Shown: positions 10,097 through 21,434 of the stretch, in pieces
Numbering within the stretch: the stretch's first letter is position 1
Layout of the letters: every line of letters begins with the position of its first letter
Assembly: GCF_024763615.1 (NCBI RefSeq)
Contig: NC_077222.1
Span: forward strand, 86,614,001-86,678,000
DNA from: Phlebotomus papatasi
Taxonomy: Eukaryota > Arthropoda > Insecta > Diptera > Psychodidae
Direction of reading: 5' to 3'
DNA: 64,000 nt
Notes under the pieces: model-generated
Database searches by the model: none
What the model saw: only the letters and a program-made list of their open reading frames with translations
What the model was told of the DNA's origin: nothing
Position numbers and translations under genes: made by a program

Positions 10097-11896
10097 CCGA
10101 ATTTTCTAGTTCAGAATTGTTTTCCAATTTGTGAATGAATTTAATCGATAATAAACCGATATGCACAAAAAATCTGTAAAAGGATAGTTCATGGATAGCT
10201 GTATCTTGTGAGTTCGAGCATTCCGCAAAGGTGAGACGCTTTGCATAACTTTCCATAACTTTTTGAAATTACGTTTTTTTTTATACCAACTCAGCCAAAT
10301 TTAGAAAATTTTTTTTTCTTTATATAATTTTAAATTTCTAACAAAAATATATCTGATTAAATAAAAAGAAATAGAAAAAAACCTTTTCTTTCTTTAACAA
10401 AAACTTGCATAATAATTTCGCTGGTTTATATTTTTTTTAATACATATTACTGGCCAATATTTAATTTTTACAGATTATTTGCACAATTACTATCACAAAA
10501 GAGAACTCTTATATCAAAGTGTATCAATCACTTGTAACGTTCAAAGTCATACTTAATAAAAAATAAAGAACGGACTGACAAGGTGTTTTTCAACTTCTAA
10601 AAAAAGCATTTAGATTTAGTAATTTTCATTAAAAGCCTCTTAACTCACGATCTCAACTATACTATACAGCACGTAATTTTCCCCAACTATAGAAAATTCG
10701 ACGTATATGTTTTATTTCATAAGATTATACAATATGATATGAAAGTTGAATTGCAAAATTTATTTCATAAGGATTGCGAAAGTTATACGTCTGTATTTGT
10801 TTGAAGTCTAATAAATTTGAAATTTAAACTTTAAATTCAATATAAGTCATGCACGAAGTATTTGTAGAAAATATAGAAAAGAACTATCATATAGCTCTGT
10901 TATTTTCTTTGTTTAAACCGGGTAATTTCTAATTTAATATCACTTGTTTTATAATTAAAATTCATATTTGGAATTCAATTGAATTAATTTTGAAAAACAA
11001 ATAAATTTTCAAATATATCTTCATTTGATATTTTCATTTAATTAAAGACAAATACAGCAAAAGATGGTGCATTGACAAATTAGAGAGGAGCACAATCATT
11101 ATGATAACAATTTTTGGAGCGGAAGATACTGATTTGAGTAAGAGGCACGGAAAATTAGCAATATGGACTGAGTTGAATAAATTAAAACGTATTTTAGGTA
11201 CAAAATTAGATTAAATTGAGGTATAAAACTTTCTGTTGAGTTATGAATTAAATATAAGCTGTGATTTTCATAAAGGATAATAAAAAGGAGATAAGTAAAC
11301 CATCGTGAATCCGTTATACACTTCACATATCCAAATTGTTGTACTTTGGGATTGAGCCTAGAGCGTGACAAGCAAAAAGGGTTTGTTTGTGTTAATTAAA
11401 ATGCTCCAATGTCACTTATGTTCCATCAACATTAAATTTTAATTTTACAGACGAGAAAAAAATGGTAATTCTGGGACAGAGTAATATTTTTCTGGATGGT
11501 CTGAAAAGCCTTTTTTTGCCGTGATAAAATTACTTAACACTCACAATAGCTTGCTCGAGAGTAATGGGAGTTCCGCCCGTTAACTTAATTCGAGTCACCA
11601 TGTTCCAACTGACTCCTTGACGGATACGCACTACTCTAAACGTTAGAGACTACCTCTTATTTATACTAAGGACAGAGCGACACTCTGAGCTTCACTTTGG
11701 CTGTTTCAATACTCGGTTTGGCAAAAAAGGTAATAATAATAGAGCAAGGAGAGGTAAATGTGCATCAGTGTGCGCCATCAATGGTGATACTGTTTGAGCT
11801 TTTTAGAGCTTTCGCGTGTCGACTTGAGTGTTTGTTTGGCGCGAGCATAAAAGTTGGCAAATCAAATCGATTTTGATTGCACGGTAGCACCATATA
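10097..11896. other. AT-rich intergenic DNA
   Basis: I see no gene here. A fragment of the AACCGGTT repeat (GTGAGTTCGAGCATTCCGCA, about 10208-10227) is present. The rest is AT-rich sequence without recognisable coding, RNA or repeat structure. Confidence 0.5.
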
Positions 11897-12133
11897 CACT
11901 AGTAAAAATAAAACGATGAAATGACAAAAATTTCAGTGTTTCAAAAGATGATATATACTCCATCATTTTGAAACAATGATTTTCATCTTTTGTCAATAGA
12001 TGACCAACCATCTTTTTTCAAACACTGAAAATCATCTTTTGGAAACAATGGAATATATAGCATCTTTTGAAACACTGATTTTCAGCGTTTGGCAACAATG
12101 ATTTTCGGTGTTTTATAGGATCAAAATTTTGCA

Positions 12134-12400
12134 TTTCATTGATCGAAACACTGTTTTTCAGCGTTTCTGAACAATGATTTTTAGTGTTTTACACGATGAA
12201 AATATTGAACTTCATTGTTCGAAACACTGTTTTTCAGTGTTTCAGAACAATGTTTTTCGGTGTTTTATACCATGAAAATTTTGCACTTCATTGTTCGAAA
12301 CACTGTTTTTCAGTGTTTCTAAACTATGCTTTTCACCGTTTTACACGATGAAAATATTGCATTTAATTTACTGAAACACCGTTTTTCAACGTCTTAGAAA
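12134..12400. repeat. Subterminal tandem repeats, ~77-bp unit
   Basis: Three units carry CGAAACACTGTTTTTCAG, a GTTTTA.AC.ATGAAAAT stretch, then a TTGCACTTCATT junction. They lie just inside the left TIR of the 8.8-kb element. Related TTTCAGTGTTTC motifs occur inside the right end. Such clustered subterminal motifs often serve as transposase-binding sites, which is inference here. Confidence 0.65.
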
Positions 12401-13031
12401 TTTATTTGATTATGAGACGCTGTTTCCTCGCTTTTCAATAGAAAATATTTATTTTTAAATTTCATAGTCACAAGGGTTCTATAAAAAAAATTTGTTATTC
12501 GTTGTATTTTTTACCTCCTTTTGTATAGAAAATATTGCGCTTCAAACTTGGTACTTACATGCAAGCTGTCCCAAACTACCCTTAAATATATTTTATTTGC
12601 TTTGCTCAAAAATATTTCGGACACGACATAATGGGCGTATAGGATGGTATCTCGCGCTTAAAGTTTTCCAAATGTTAAAAATGCTATATCTTCGGAACAT
12701 GTTGAGGTTTTTTTTATTGTTTTGTTCTTTTTTAAGAGACAATTTTACTATATTCAAGACTATATTTTTGATTTTCAATATCATCGCTTGCATTAGCTAT
12801 CCTAACTTTCTCATTACTTAATACGCAATTATTACAACAATATCGAAATACACAGACTATACAAGAATTGCTGGTTAAGTGATCAGTAAGTTACGACAAT
12901 CGCTCATTCATGCCACGATATTTATTTTATTTTTTGTAATATCCTTCTATTTTTTTGGAATATAAAAAAGTTTTAAATTTGCCAGACAAAAAAGGATATT
13001 TGGAGCTCTCACTTTTATACTTAATTTTATT
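12401..13031. other. AT-rich interior of the 8.8-kb element
   Basis: A 109-codon open frame at 12492-12821 is hydrophobic and low in complexity, and it matches no family that I know. I see no splice structure or repeats here and treat it as non-coding. Confidence 0.4.
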
Positions 13032-13845
13032 CGGCATTGAATAAACGAGCAGTAAAAAGTCAAATTTGCTCAGCAAAAAAATCGAAATGATCAGTAAAAA
13101 ATAAAAAAGGGCAACAAAAAGTTTAAAAAGATCAGTAACAAATTAAAAGAGCAGTACTTTATTAAAAGCGGTCAGTGAAAAATGAAAAGTGGTCAGCAAA
13201 AAATTAAACATGATCAGTAAAAAGTAAAAGATGATCAGTAAAAAACAAAAAGTGGTCAGTAAAAAATAAAAAGTGGTTAGTAAAAAAAATAAAAATAAGC
13301 AATAAAAATATTGAATTTGGTCAGCAAAAAATTGAAAATGATCAGTAAAAATATTCAAAAAAGCAGCAAAAAATAAAAGTGATCAGCAAAAAATTAAAAG
13401 TGATCAGTGAAAAATAAAATATGGTCAGTAAAAAATAAAAATGAGCAGTAAAAAATAAAATTTGATCAGTAGAAAATCAAAATTGGTCAGTAAAAAATAA
13501 AAAGTGATCAGTAAAAAATAAGTGGTCAGTTAAAAATTTAAAATGAGCAGTAGAAAATAAAATTTGATTAGTAGAAAATAAAGTGGTCAGTAAAAAGTTC
13601 AATAAAAAACAAGAAATTGAAAATATTCAATTCAGTAAAAAATTGGTCAGGAAAAATTAAAAATGTGCAGTAAAAAATAAAATGTGGCCAGAAAAAATAA
13701 AAAATGGACAATAAAAAATAAAAAGTGGTCAGTAAAAAATTAAAAATGAGCAGTAATTTTCTTCATTTTCAAGTGAAATTTCGCACATCTTGAGCCTAAA
13801 GCAGACTTTAAGAGGGTGTAAAGTATGACGCCTCTATCTCTCATA

Positions 13846-15442
13846 CACTGCTGGCAATAATCATAGCTCCACTTTTTCATACTGGAAAAACTTTGAAAAA
13901 ATTTTTTTTTTTGAAAAAAAATACAAAGACCATTTGAAGGTATTTTCATACCGATATGAAAAATTGCCATTTGAATTTCATACCGTTAGAACTGTGAGTA
14001 CTGTGATAGAATCTTTATCAAAATGGCGATTTTCAGGTGGCAATAATTATAGCTCCACTCAATAAATTTGGCTCCAGGGTATTTATTTTCAATCAGTGAA
14101 GGTAAATATCTTTTAGTAATTTAATTAATAACTTTATTAAGCTAATTAGAATCATTTTTATAAAGTTTTTCATGAATTTTGCTGAAATTTTGTAAGAAAA
14201 ATGTTTAATGAACAAAAATATGGGATTAATTTTAGGGTCTTGAAAGGGATGGAAATTGACAACCAAAAAATTTCCATAAAATTGACAAGATACTATCACC
14301 TTTCATCCGAATTTGTCCATATAGCCGACATATATGCATTTTAAACCACTCCCAGGGCTAAAAATCTTCTTTTGTTAGAGGCAAAAGTGTGCAATTTTCT
14401 GTGTTAGAGTCGAAAAAGACAAGTTTTCTATCGAAATTTGATGTAAAACAATGCTGACTGCTTATTCTCATCATGTCCTGTTGATTCTGCCCCAAAACAG
14501 AATTCCAAGTGACTAAGGGGGTCTTCAGAATACTGAAATAAAAAATTATCAAAAAGAAGCTTTTTGCAGTTTGATGAACAGATGGTGTTTTACCTAATAT
14601 AAATGGTACAACATTATTTTTTCGAATAAAAAAATTGATAGGTTTTGTCTTAACTAGTTTTCTGTCTGAAAAAATAATTTTAAACCACTTAAATGACGTA
14701 AAACACTTTCTATTCATCAAACTGCAATAAGCTTCTTTTTGATAATTTTTTATTTCAGTATTCTGAAGACCCCCTTAGTCACTTGGAATTCTGTTTTGGG
14801 GCAGAATCAACAGCACATGATGAGAATAAGCAGTCAGCATTGTTTTACATCAAATTTCGATAGAAAACTTGTCTTTTTCGACTCTAACACGGAAAATTGC
14901 ACACTTTTGCCTCTAACAAAAGAAGATTTTTAGCCCTGGGAGTGGTTTAAAATGCATATATGTCGGCTATATGGACAAATTCGGATGAAAGGTGATAGTA
15001 TCTTGTCAATTTTATGGAAATTTTTTGGTTGTCAATTTCCATCCCTTTCAAGACCCTAATTAATCCCATATTTTTGTTCATTAAACATTTTTCTTACAAA
15101 ATTTCAGCAAAATTCATGAAAAACTTTATAAAAATGATTCTAATTAGCTTAATAAAGTTATTAATTAAATTCCTTAAAGATATTTACCTTCACTGATTGA
15201 AAATAAATACCCTGGAGCCGAATTTATTGAGTGGAGCTATAATTATTGCCACCTGAAAATCGCCATTTTGATAAAGATTCTATCACAGTACTCACAGTTC
15301 TAACGGTATGAAATTCAAATGGCAATTTTTCATATCGGTATGAAAATACCTTCAAATGGTCTTTGTATTTTTTTCTAAAAAAAAAATTTTTTCAAAGTTT
15401 TTCCAGTATGAAAAAGTGGAGCTATGATTATTGCCAGCAGTG
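13846..15442. mobile_element. Tc1/mariner-like foldback element, 733-bp and 730-bp arms
   Basis: Ends CACTGCTGGCAATAATCATA are flanked by TA (13844-13845 and 15443-15444). The left arm 13846-14578 and right arm 14713-15442 are near-perfect inverses around a 134-bp loop. A second copy of the terminal motif (GGCAATAATTATAGCTCCAC near 14039) lies ~185 bp inside each end. This matches the IR/DR layout of some Tc1-like transposons. A 64-codon frame occurs in both arms. No transposase remains. It lies inside the minisatellite array, so it is younger than that array. Confidence 0.8.
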
Positions 15443-15452
15443 TAGTTTCCAA

Positions 15453-16407
15453 GGGTTTGCGGAATCTTTGCCTTTTTCCATTTTGTTTTTTTCCAATTTG
15501 TCTTTGGAATCTTTGTCTTCGGTAATCTTTGTTTTTTAGAAACTTTGTCTTTGGAAATCTTGTCTTTTATATATTTTAAACAAATATATTTTATTAAATA
15601 AAATTATGATATTACAATGGTGTTTTTTGAAGTTTTTAGATACGACCTTCAGGGCAAAGGGAAATTTTCTGTGTTTTGGGAAATTTTTAGTTTCGTCTTT
15701 TGGAGCAAAGGGAAATTTTGTTTTGGCAAATTTTTAGTTTCGTTATTTAAGGCAAAGAGAAATTTTCTGTGTTTTGGCAACTTACCAGTATCATCTGTCG
15801 GGGCAAAGGGTAATTTTCAGTTTTGGGAAATTTTTAGTTTCGTTATTTAGGACAAAGGGAGTATTTTGGGAAGTTTTTAGTTTCGTCCTTTGGGACAAGG
15901 GTGTTTTTTGAAGTTAACAGTATCGCCTGTCGGGACAAAGGGAAATTTTCTGTTTTTGGGAGGTTTTTAGTTTCGTCCTTCAGAAAAAGGCAAATTTTCT
16001 GTTTTGTGAAATTTCTAGTTTCGTCTTTTGGGCAAAGGAAAATTTTCTGTGTTTTGGGAACTTATCAGTATCGTCTGTCGGGGCAAAGGGAAATTTTCTG
16101 TTTTTTTTTTTGAGATTTTTGGTTTCGTACTTTGGGGCAAAGGGAAATTCTCTGTGGTTTGGGAAGCTTTTAGTTTCGTCGTTTGGGGCAAATTTGAGAA
16201 AAAGGAAATTTTTGTAAAGTTATAAAATGTGCAAAATGTGTTACAGACAAAATTTATGAAAATTGTGAAAAATGTATGAAAGACAAGATTGCCAAAGACA
16301 AAGTTTTCAAAAAACAAAAGTTACCGAAGACAAAGATTCCAAAGAAAAAAACTGGGAAAAATAAAAGTGTAAAAAACAAAATGGAAAAAGCGAAGATTCC
16401 CGAACCC
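15453..16407. mobile_element. Tandem-repeat element with ~140-bp inverted ends
   Basis: The left flank (GGGTTTGCGGAATCTTTGCC, then repeated TTTGTCTTTGG text) is mirrored at 16250-16407 (CCAAAGACAAAG text ending AAGATTCCCGAACCC). Between them, about 15640-16190, are roughly ten ~50-58-bp units of the type GGGCAAAGGGAAATTTTCTG...TTTTTAGTTTCGTC. It begins 10 bp after the right TA of the Tc1-like element. Open frames through it are by-products of the repeat. Confidence 0.65.
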
Positions 16408-16439
16408 GAAGGAAATGTACCTCTATAAGCTGATTTAGG

Positions 16440-17510
16440 ATTATCACTGGCTTAATTCTTCGTTGATAAATTTATATTTTTTACTGACCAATTTTAATTT
16501 TTTACTGACCACTTTTAATTTTTTACTGTCCACTCTTAATATTTTACTGACCTCTTTTAATTTTTTGCTGGCCGCCTTTAATTTTTTACTGATCACTCTT
16601 AATTTTTTACTGGCCACAATTAATTTTTTATTGTTTACTTTTAATTTTTTACTGATCAATTTTTATTTTCTACTGACCACTTTTGATTTTCTACTGATCA
16701 AATTTTATTTTGTACTGCTCAATTTTAATTTTTTTACTGACCATATTAGGTGAGAGTTTTTACAATCTCACCTACTTTTTATTTTTCACTGATCACCTTT
16801 AATTTTTTGCTGATCACTTTTTACTTTTACTGATCGCTTTTTATTTTTTGTTGACCAATTTTGATTTTCTACTGATCATATTTTATTTTTTACTGACCAA
16901 TTTTTATTTTCTACTGCTCGTTTTTAACTTTTTACTGACCAATTTGTATTTTTTACTGACCACTTTTAATATTTTACTGACCACTTTGAATTTTATACTG
17001 ACCACTTTTAATTTTTTACTGACCAATTTTTATTTTTTACTGCTCGTTTTTAATTTTTTACTGACCGATTTTTATTTTTTACTGACCACTTTTTGTTTTT
17101 TATTGACCTCTTTTAATTTTTTGTTCAACAATTTTTATTTTTTACTGCTCCTTTTTAATTTTTTGCTGACCACTTTTTAATATTTCACTGATCAATACGA
17201 ATATTTTTACTGATCATTTTTAATTTTTTTGCTGACCACTTTTTATTTTTTAGTCCTCATTTTTAATTTTTTACTGACCATATTTAATTTTTTGCTGATT
17301 AATTTTTAATTTTTTACTGATCAACTCGAATATATCTACTGATCAATTCGAAGTTTTTACTGACCAAATTTAACTTCTTACTGACAAAATTTTACTTTTT
17401 AATGACAAAATTGAAACTTTTGCTGATTATTTCGAATTATTTGCTGATCAAATTTGATTTTCTGCTGACCACTTTTGACTTTTTATTTACCATTTGTTTT
17501 CTGCCATTTT
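16440..17510 (-). repeat. Minisatellite block, ~21-bp unit, minus orientation
   Basis: About 45 variants of TTTTTACTGACCACTTTTAA are here. The 21-bp period gives long spurious frames of the form FLLTTFN with a seven-residue repeat. The block is interrupted at 16748-16773 by a 26-bp hairpin insertion. Confidence 0.85.
16748..16773. mobile_element. 26-bp hairpin insertion related to the 1.8-kb element
   Basis: AGGTGAGAGTTTTTACAATC followed by TCACCT interrupts the minisatellite and matches the 5' terminal hairpin of the elements at 4716 and 34771 (same ATT left flank). It is either a solo terminal fragment or a minimal mobile unit. Confidence 0.5.
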
Positions 17511-17539
17511 ATTTTATAAATATTAATTTAAGGCAAAAA

Positions 17540-18245
17540 AAACAAGTGGTCAGTAAAAAGTCAAAAGTGGTGAGCATAAAATCAAATTGGATCAGCAAAT
17601 AATTCTAAATAATCAACAAAAATTTTCAATTTTGTCAGTAAAAAGTAAAATTTTGTCAGTAAAAAATAAAAAGTGATCAGCAAAAAATTAAAAATGATCA
17701 GTAGAAATATTCGTATTGATCAGTGAAATATTAAAAAGTGGTCAGCAAAAAATTAGAAAGGAGCAGTAAAAAATAAAAATTGGTCAGCAGAAAATTCAAA
17801 GAGGTCAGTAAAATAATCAAAGTAGTCAGTAAAAAATAAAAATCGGTCAGTAAAAAATTAAAAACTAGCAGTAAAAAATAAAAATTGGTCAGTAATGGCG
17901 TCTACACACTAGTAGAAATTTTTTAAAAAAGGCATTTAAAAAAAAAATTCTACTAATGTGTAGACGACATATAAGATTAAAAGTGGCTAGTAAAAAAAAC
18001 AAATTGGTCAGTAAAAAATTAAAAGCGTATAGTAAAAAATTAAAAGTGGTCATGAAAAAGATAAAAATTGGTCAGTAAAAAATTAAAAGTGGACAGTCAA
18101 AAATTAAATGTAGTCAATAAAAAATTAAAAATGGTCAGTAAAACATTAAATGTGATCAGTAAAGTATTAAAAGTGATGAGCAAAAAATTAAAAATGATCA
18201 GTAAAAAAAATTGAAAAATCAGCAAAAAATTAAAAATGAGCAGTA
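17540..18245 (+). repeat. Minisatellite block, ~21-bp unit, plus orientation
   Basis: These are repeats of TGGTCAGTAAAAAATTAAAA and variants, inverse to the preceding block. A palindromic MITE at 17895-17970 interrupts it. The order of variants near 17540-17720 mirrors that of 17240-17500. Confidence 0.8.
17895..17970. mobile_element. MITE family GTCTACACACTAG, copy 2 (short palindrome)
   Basis: ATGGCGTCTACACACTAGTA and its inverse ACTAATGTGTAGACGACAT enclose a ~35-bp A/T loop. It is inserted within one minisatellite unit. Confidence 0.65.
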
Positions 18246-18574
18246 ATCCAGTTTTTATTTTTACACTAACCACTTTTTATTTTTTACTGACCACTTTTTG
18301 TTTTTTACTGATCATCTTTTACTTTTTACTGATCATGTTTTATTTTTACTGATCACTTTTTATTTTTTACTGATCATGTTTAATTTTTTGCTGACCACTT
18401 TTCTTTTTTTACTGACTGCTTTTAATAAAGTACTGCTCTTTTTTTATTTTTTTACTGGTCTTTTTAAACTTTTTGCTGCCCCTTTTTTATTTTTTACTGA
18501 TCATTTCGAATTTTTTTCTGACCAAATTTGACTTTTTACTGCTCGTTTATTCAATGCCGGCATTAGAAATATTC

Positions 18575-19000
18575 GAGTTGATCAGTGAAAAATTAAAAAA
18601 TTATCAGTGAAAAATTAAAAATGAGCAGTAAAAAAATAAAAAATGGTCAGTATAAAATAAAATGTGGTCAGTAAAAAATAAAAAGTGATCAGTAAAAAAT
18701 TAACCAATTTTTATTTTTTATTGCCCACAGTTTATTTTTTTTACTTCTCATATTTAATTTCTTACTGACCAATTTTAATTTTTTACTGACCACTTTTTAA
18801 TTTTCGCTGACCGCTTTGCATTTTAAACTGATAAAATTTTATTTGTTACTGCTCATTTTAAATTTTTTACTGACCGTATTTTATTTTTCACTGATTTTCA
18901 ATTTAATTTCTTTTTACTGATCTTTTTAAACTTTTTAAACTTTTTTGTGCCCTTTTTTTACTGACCTTTTTCTTACTGATCATTTTGAATTATGTGGCTG
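18575..19000. repeat. Outlying minisatellite blocks (plus, then minus orientation)
   Basis: After the right boundary of the 5.5-kb foldback, further units continue in plus orientation to about 18700 and then in minus orientation to about 19000. Either the boundary motif is internal to a larger array or these are a separate duplication. Confidence 0.6.
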
Positions 19001-19040
19001 GACTGATCAGACGCGAATATAAAATTTTCTGTATAAACTT

Positions 19041-19197
19041 TTAACCCTCTAAGGACGATGGGATTACCGGTGACTCCGGTTACCCAAAAAGAGATCTTTC
19101 CTACGCCCGTCTAAAGTTATGTTTCGCTCGCAGAAGTCACTAAAAATTATTTTTTCTGCACCCCCAATTTTCGACCTTCTTGTCCTTAAAGGGTTAA
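19041..19197. mobile_element. piggyBac-like MITE, copy 1
   Basis: TTAACCCTCTAAGGACGATG at the left is mirrored by TTGTCCTTAAAGGGTTAA at the right. The shared TTAA ends followed by CCC match the piggyBac target and terminus rule. Related copies are at 30833-31355 and 60653-60797. It is non-coding. Confidence 0.65.
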
Positions 19198-19199
19198 CC

Positions 19200-20150
19200 T
19201 ATAAAATTTTATATTAAGCTCACCTGAACCATCAGAACCACCTGAATCACCTGCAACCACACCATCATCCGCGAATTTATTTATCTCTATCCGGTAGTGG
19301 TCTGGAAACCACCTTCAATTCCAGCAATGGTCACCTCGATATACTACGTCGATGATCAATGCAATCTTCTTGATGATTTCTGACGGGGAATGCTGATCTC
19401 CAATCCTCCCCTCTCTCTCTTGTGGCATCTTGTCGTATGAGATCGCATAACTTTCAGCTCTCTGCAGCTTGAGCAGCTTACCTCCAGCACCCAGAGTGTC
19501 TTCCTTTGTAGTAGATTCCTTAGTAGGGTGTCTTCATTTGTAGATTTTGTCTGGCATCCAAACTAGATCCAATAAAATACATCTATAAGTTAATATAACC
19601 TCACTTTGGGCTTTCCGGGAACTATTTTTCCCACCCTCAGCCCAAAAACCTAGGCTCTGAGGGTACTTGGGATACGCTTATCACATGACTCCAAGAGGGT
19701 CAAGAGACTCCCTAGAGAACCAGACAGAGGAGGATAGGGATGAGGACAGAGTATCTTACTTGACAAAATTCCTCCCTGGAGGAGCAATTTCACCAGCACA
19801 CATGCATTTCCTGATTGTCTTGGCACCAGTTACAAGCTGACACAATTTGTCCTGAGATCGAGATGACGCAGGATCTGGAGAAGTCAACCAGCCTCATATT
19901 GGAGTCTTTTGATGCATTTTTGACAGCCACAAGAGTCAAGGGATGTCTTTCACTTTTCACTGAACACCAACATCCCTTTCACACCATCACTATCACTTCC
20001 AACGCACTTCACGAACGTAGGGCATCTCCAAACAACTTTTGGTGGAGAAATTGTGCCCATTTCTTTATTTTTCTGCGACAAATTGCACAGACAAAAGAAA
20101 GACGTCACCGCACTGACGCCATTTTCTTTGACAACTGACATGTTTGTGAT
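19200..20150 (-). other. GC-richer segment inside the 8.8-kb element, possible spliced ORF remnants
   Basis: Unlike its surroundings, this segment is complex and relatively GC-rich. On the minus strand, open stretches with plausible splice sites include one ending ..CMCAGEIAPPGRNFVK before GTAAGA (donor near 19760), one beginning FGCQTKSTNEDTLLRNLLQR after an AG (near 19562), and a downstream CSSCRELKVMRSH stretch. A 63-codon frame, 20141-19950, starts MSVVKENG. No family is recognised. It could be the remains of the element's own gene, a captured host fragment, or chance. Confidence 0.3.
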
Positions 20151-20718
20151 GTGTCAACCACTGATATTTGTAAGCGATGTTTTTCAGTGTTTCAATAAAT
20201 GAAGTTGCACGAAAAATATTACCCGTTTTACAAAAAAAATAGAGCAAATTGAATAAATAATTCATGCTTAACCTACTTTTTGGGACAGAGCAAAGGCAAA
20301 AAATGTGTAACCTGCTCAGTCCCACCAATTTTTCCCCAAGAAAAACCCGTCTGAAAATATTAGTAATTTTCAGTGATTTAAAAGATGGTTTGAATGTATG
20401 TAAAATAAGTGACGTTTTTTTTCAGTGTTTCTAATAGATGAAATGACGAAGACTTTTTACTCGATTTTCTTGTGGAAAATCGTGAAAAGTTGCAAGATTT
20501 TGTTCTCAGAATACTCTTTAGATCTGAGCAAAAAGTTTTCCACAGACATCTGATAGAACTTATTGTTAAATCTGAAAACACTTTTCAGCTTTTTGAATAA
20601 ATGACATATCATCAATTGGGAAACACTGAAAATCAGCTTTTCAAATCAATAAAAAATAGGCGAATTTCGATCAGCTTTTTCAAAAGATGACCGATCATCG
20701 TTTTATTTTTACTAGTGT

Positions 20719-21434
20719 AGCAATATTAGAGGTTCAATTTATAACACTTACACACACCATCAATGAATTTATATACCCTTGCAATAGGAATCCCTATACC
20801 TTCCTCCATTCGTCAATCATCTGACTCATGAGCTTTATGTTTGAAGGGCTGCAAATAAAAGAGTCATATAATATCTATTTTTGTACAAAAACTACTTCTT
20901 TCCCAAAAAAGGAATTTATGCAAATTCCTTAATACACCATAAAGATAATAATCGAAGGAATAATGGCAGAATAAATTGCAAATTGAGCTTGGAAAATTGC
21001 TCGCAAAAATTACATCGCACCTCATTAATTTACAAAAAAGGTGGTTGTACTTCACACTTTAAAGTGATTGTACCCTCTCATAATGTTCGTGATGAAAATT
21101 CATAACTATATTTTCAATAAGCTAAACAATAAAATGAAAATTTTCGCAAATAGTTCTTCGATATCGAATGAATGGTAAGCACGCGAGTTGGCGTCAAAAT
21201 AGAGAGTACAAGTGGTTTAGTTGACTTGAATGATTGACAGGAGAAGGCTGTAGGAGGTGATTTGAGCAAAATCGACAGGTGAACTTGTACACGTTTCGAG
21301 TGGGTGCGAAGTTTGGGGCATAATTTTCTGTGCAGATGGATAAACAGAGGTGAGAGTCGAAATTGCTACCAAACTAAGATTTAAAAGTTCTTTAGCATCG
21401 TATTAAAGTACTCAATGGAAAAGTGATGGAACAC
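20719..21434. other. AT-rich intergenic DNA
   Basis: No gene or repeat is recognised. A 74-codon frame (20881-21105) and its reverse-strand shadow have no family resemblance. Confidence 0.5.

Larger units (their letters stand above)
13032..18559. mobile_element. 5.5-kb foldback element built of ~21-bp minisatellite repeats
   Basis: A perfect 37-bp inverted repeat bounds it (13032-13068 and 18523-18559; outer end CGGCATTGAATAAACGAGCA). Behind the ends the arms stay collinear for about 260-300 bp with few indels, so this is a true inverted duplication and not chance overlap of satellites. The arms and much of the interior are repeats of TGGTCAGTAAAAAATAAAAAG and variants. Orientation switches repeatedly: plus at 13080-13760, minus at 16460-17500, plus at 17545-18245, minus at 18250-18560. 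The organisation recalls Drosophila FB elements, whose TIRs are also tandem arrays. No transposase is seen. Confidence 0.7.
11897..20717. mobile_element. 8.8-kb TIR element (nested composite)
   Basis: The perfect 23-bp terminal inverted repeats at 11897-11919 and 20695-20717 begin CACTAGTAAAAATAAAACGA. TA immediately flanks both ends. Subterminal DNA on both sides is rich in TTTCAGTGTTTC-like text (tandem ~77-bp units at 12134-12400; looser copies at 20180-20690). The interior holds a minisatellite foldback, a Tc1-like foldback, several small insertions and a GC-richer segment at 19200-20150. A 151-bp MITE at 24172-24322 has closely similar ends. No transposase is recognised. The CACTA start resembles CMC elements, but the TA duplication fits them poorly, so the class is open. 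Confidence 0.7.

Noticed and set aside
9121..10134. Two copies of a 60-74-codon ORF (MVLDDHDLPI...) as genes
   Set aside because: They are the same sequence in the two arms of one inverted repeat. There is no family match and no flanking gene signals.
13080..13760. CRISPR-like array of regular short repeats
   Set aside because: The units are contiguous and degenerate without unique spacers, and the DNA is eukaryotic.
14358..14933. Two ORFs with identical 60-residue segments on opposite strands
   Set aside because: They are the mirrored arms of the Tc1-like foldback. No transposase motif is present.
16463..17180. Long open frames of Phe/Leu/Thr-rich protein (FLLTTFN repeats)
   Set aside because: They are reading frames through the 21-bp minisatellite (7 codons per unit) and occur on both strands wherever the array flips.
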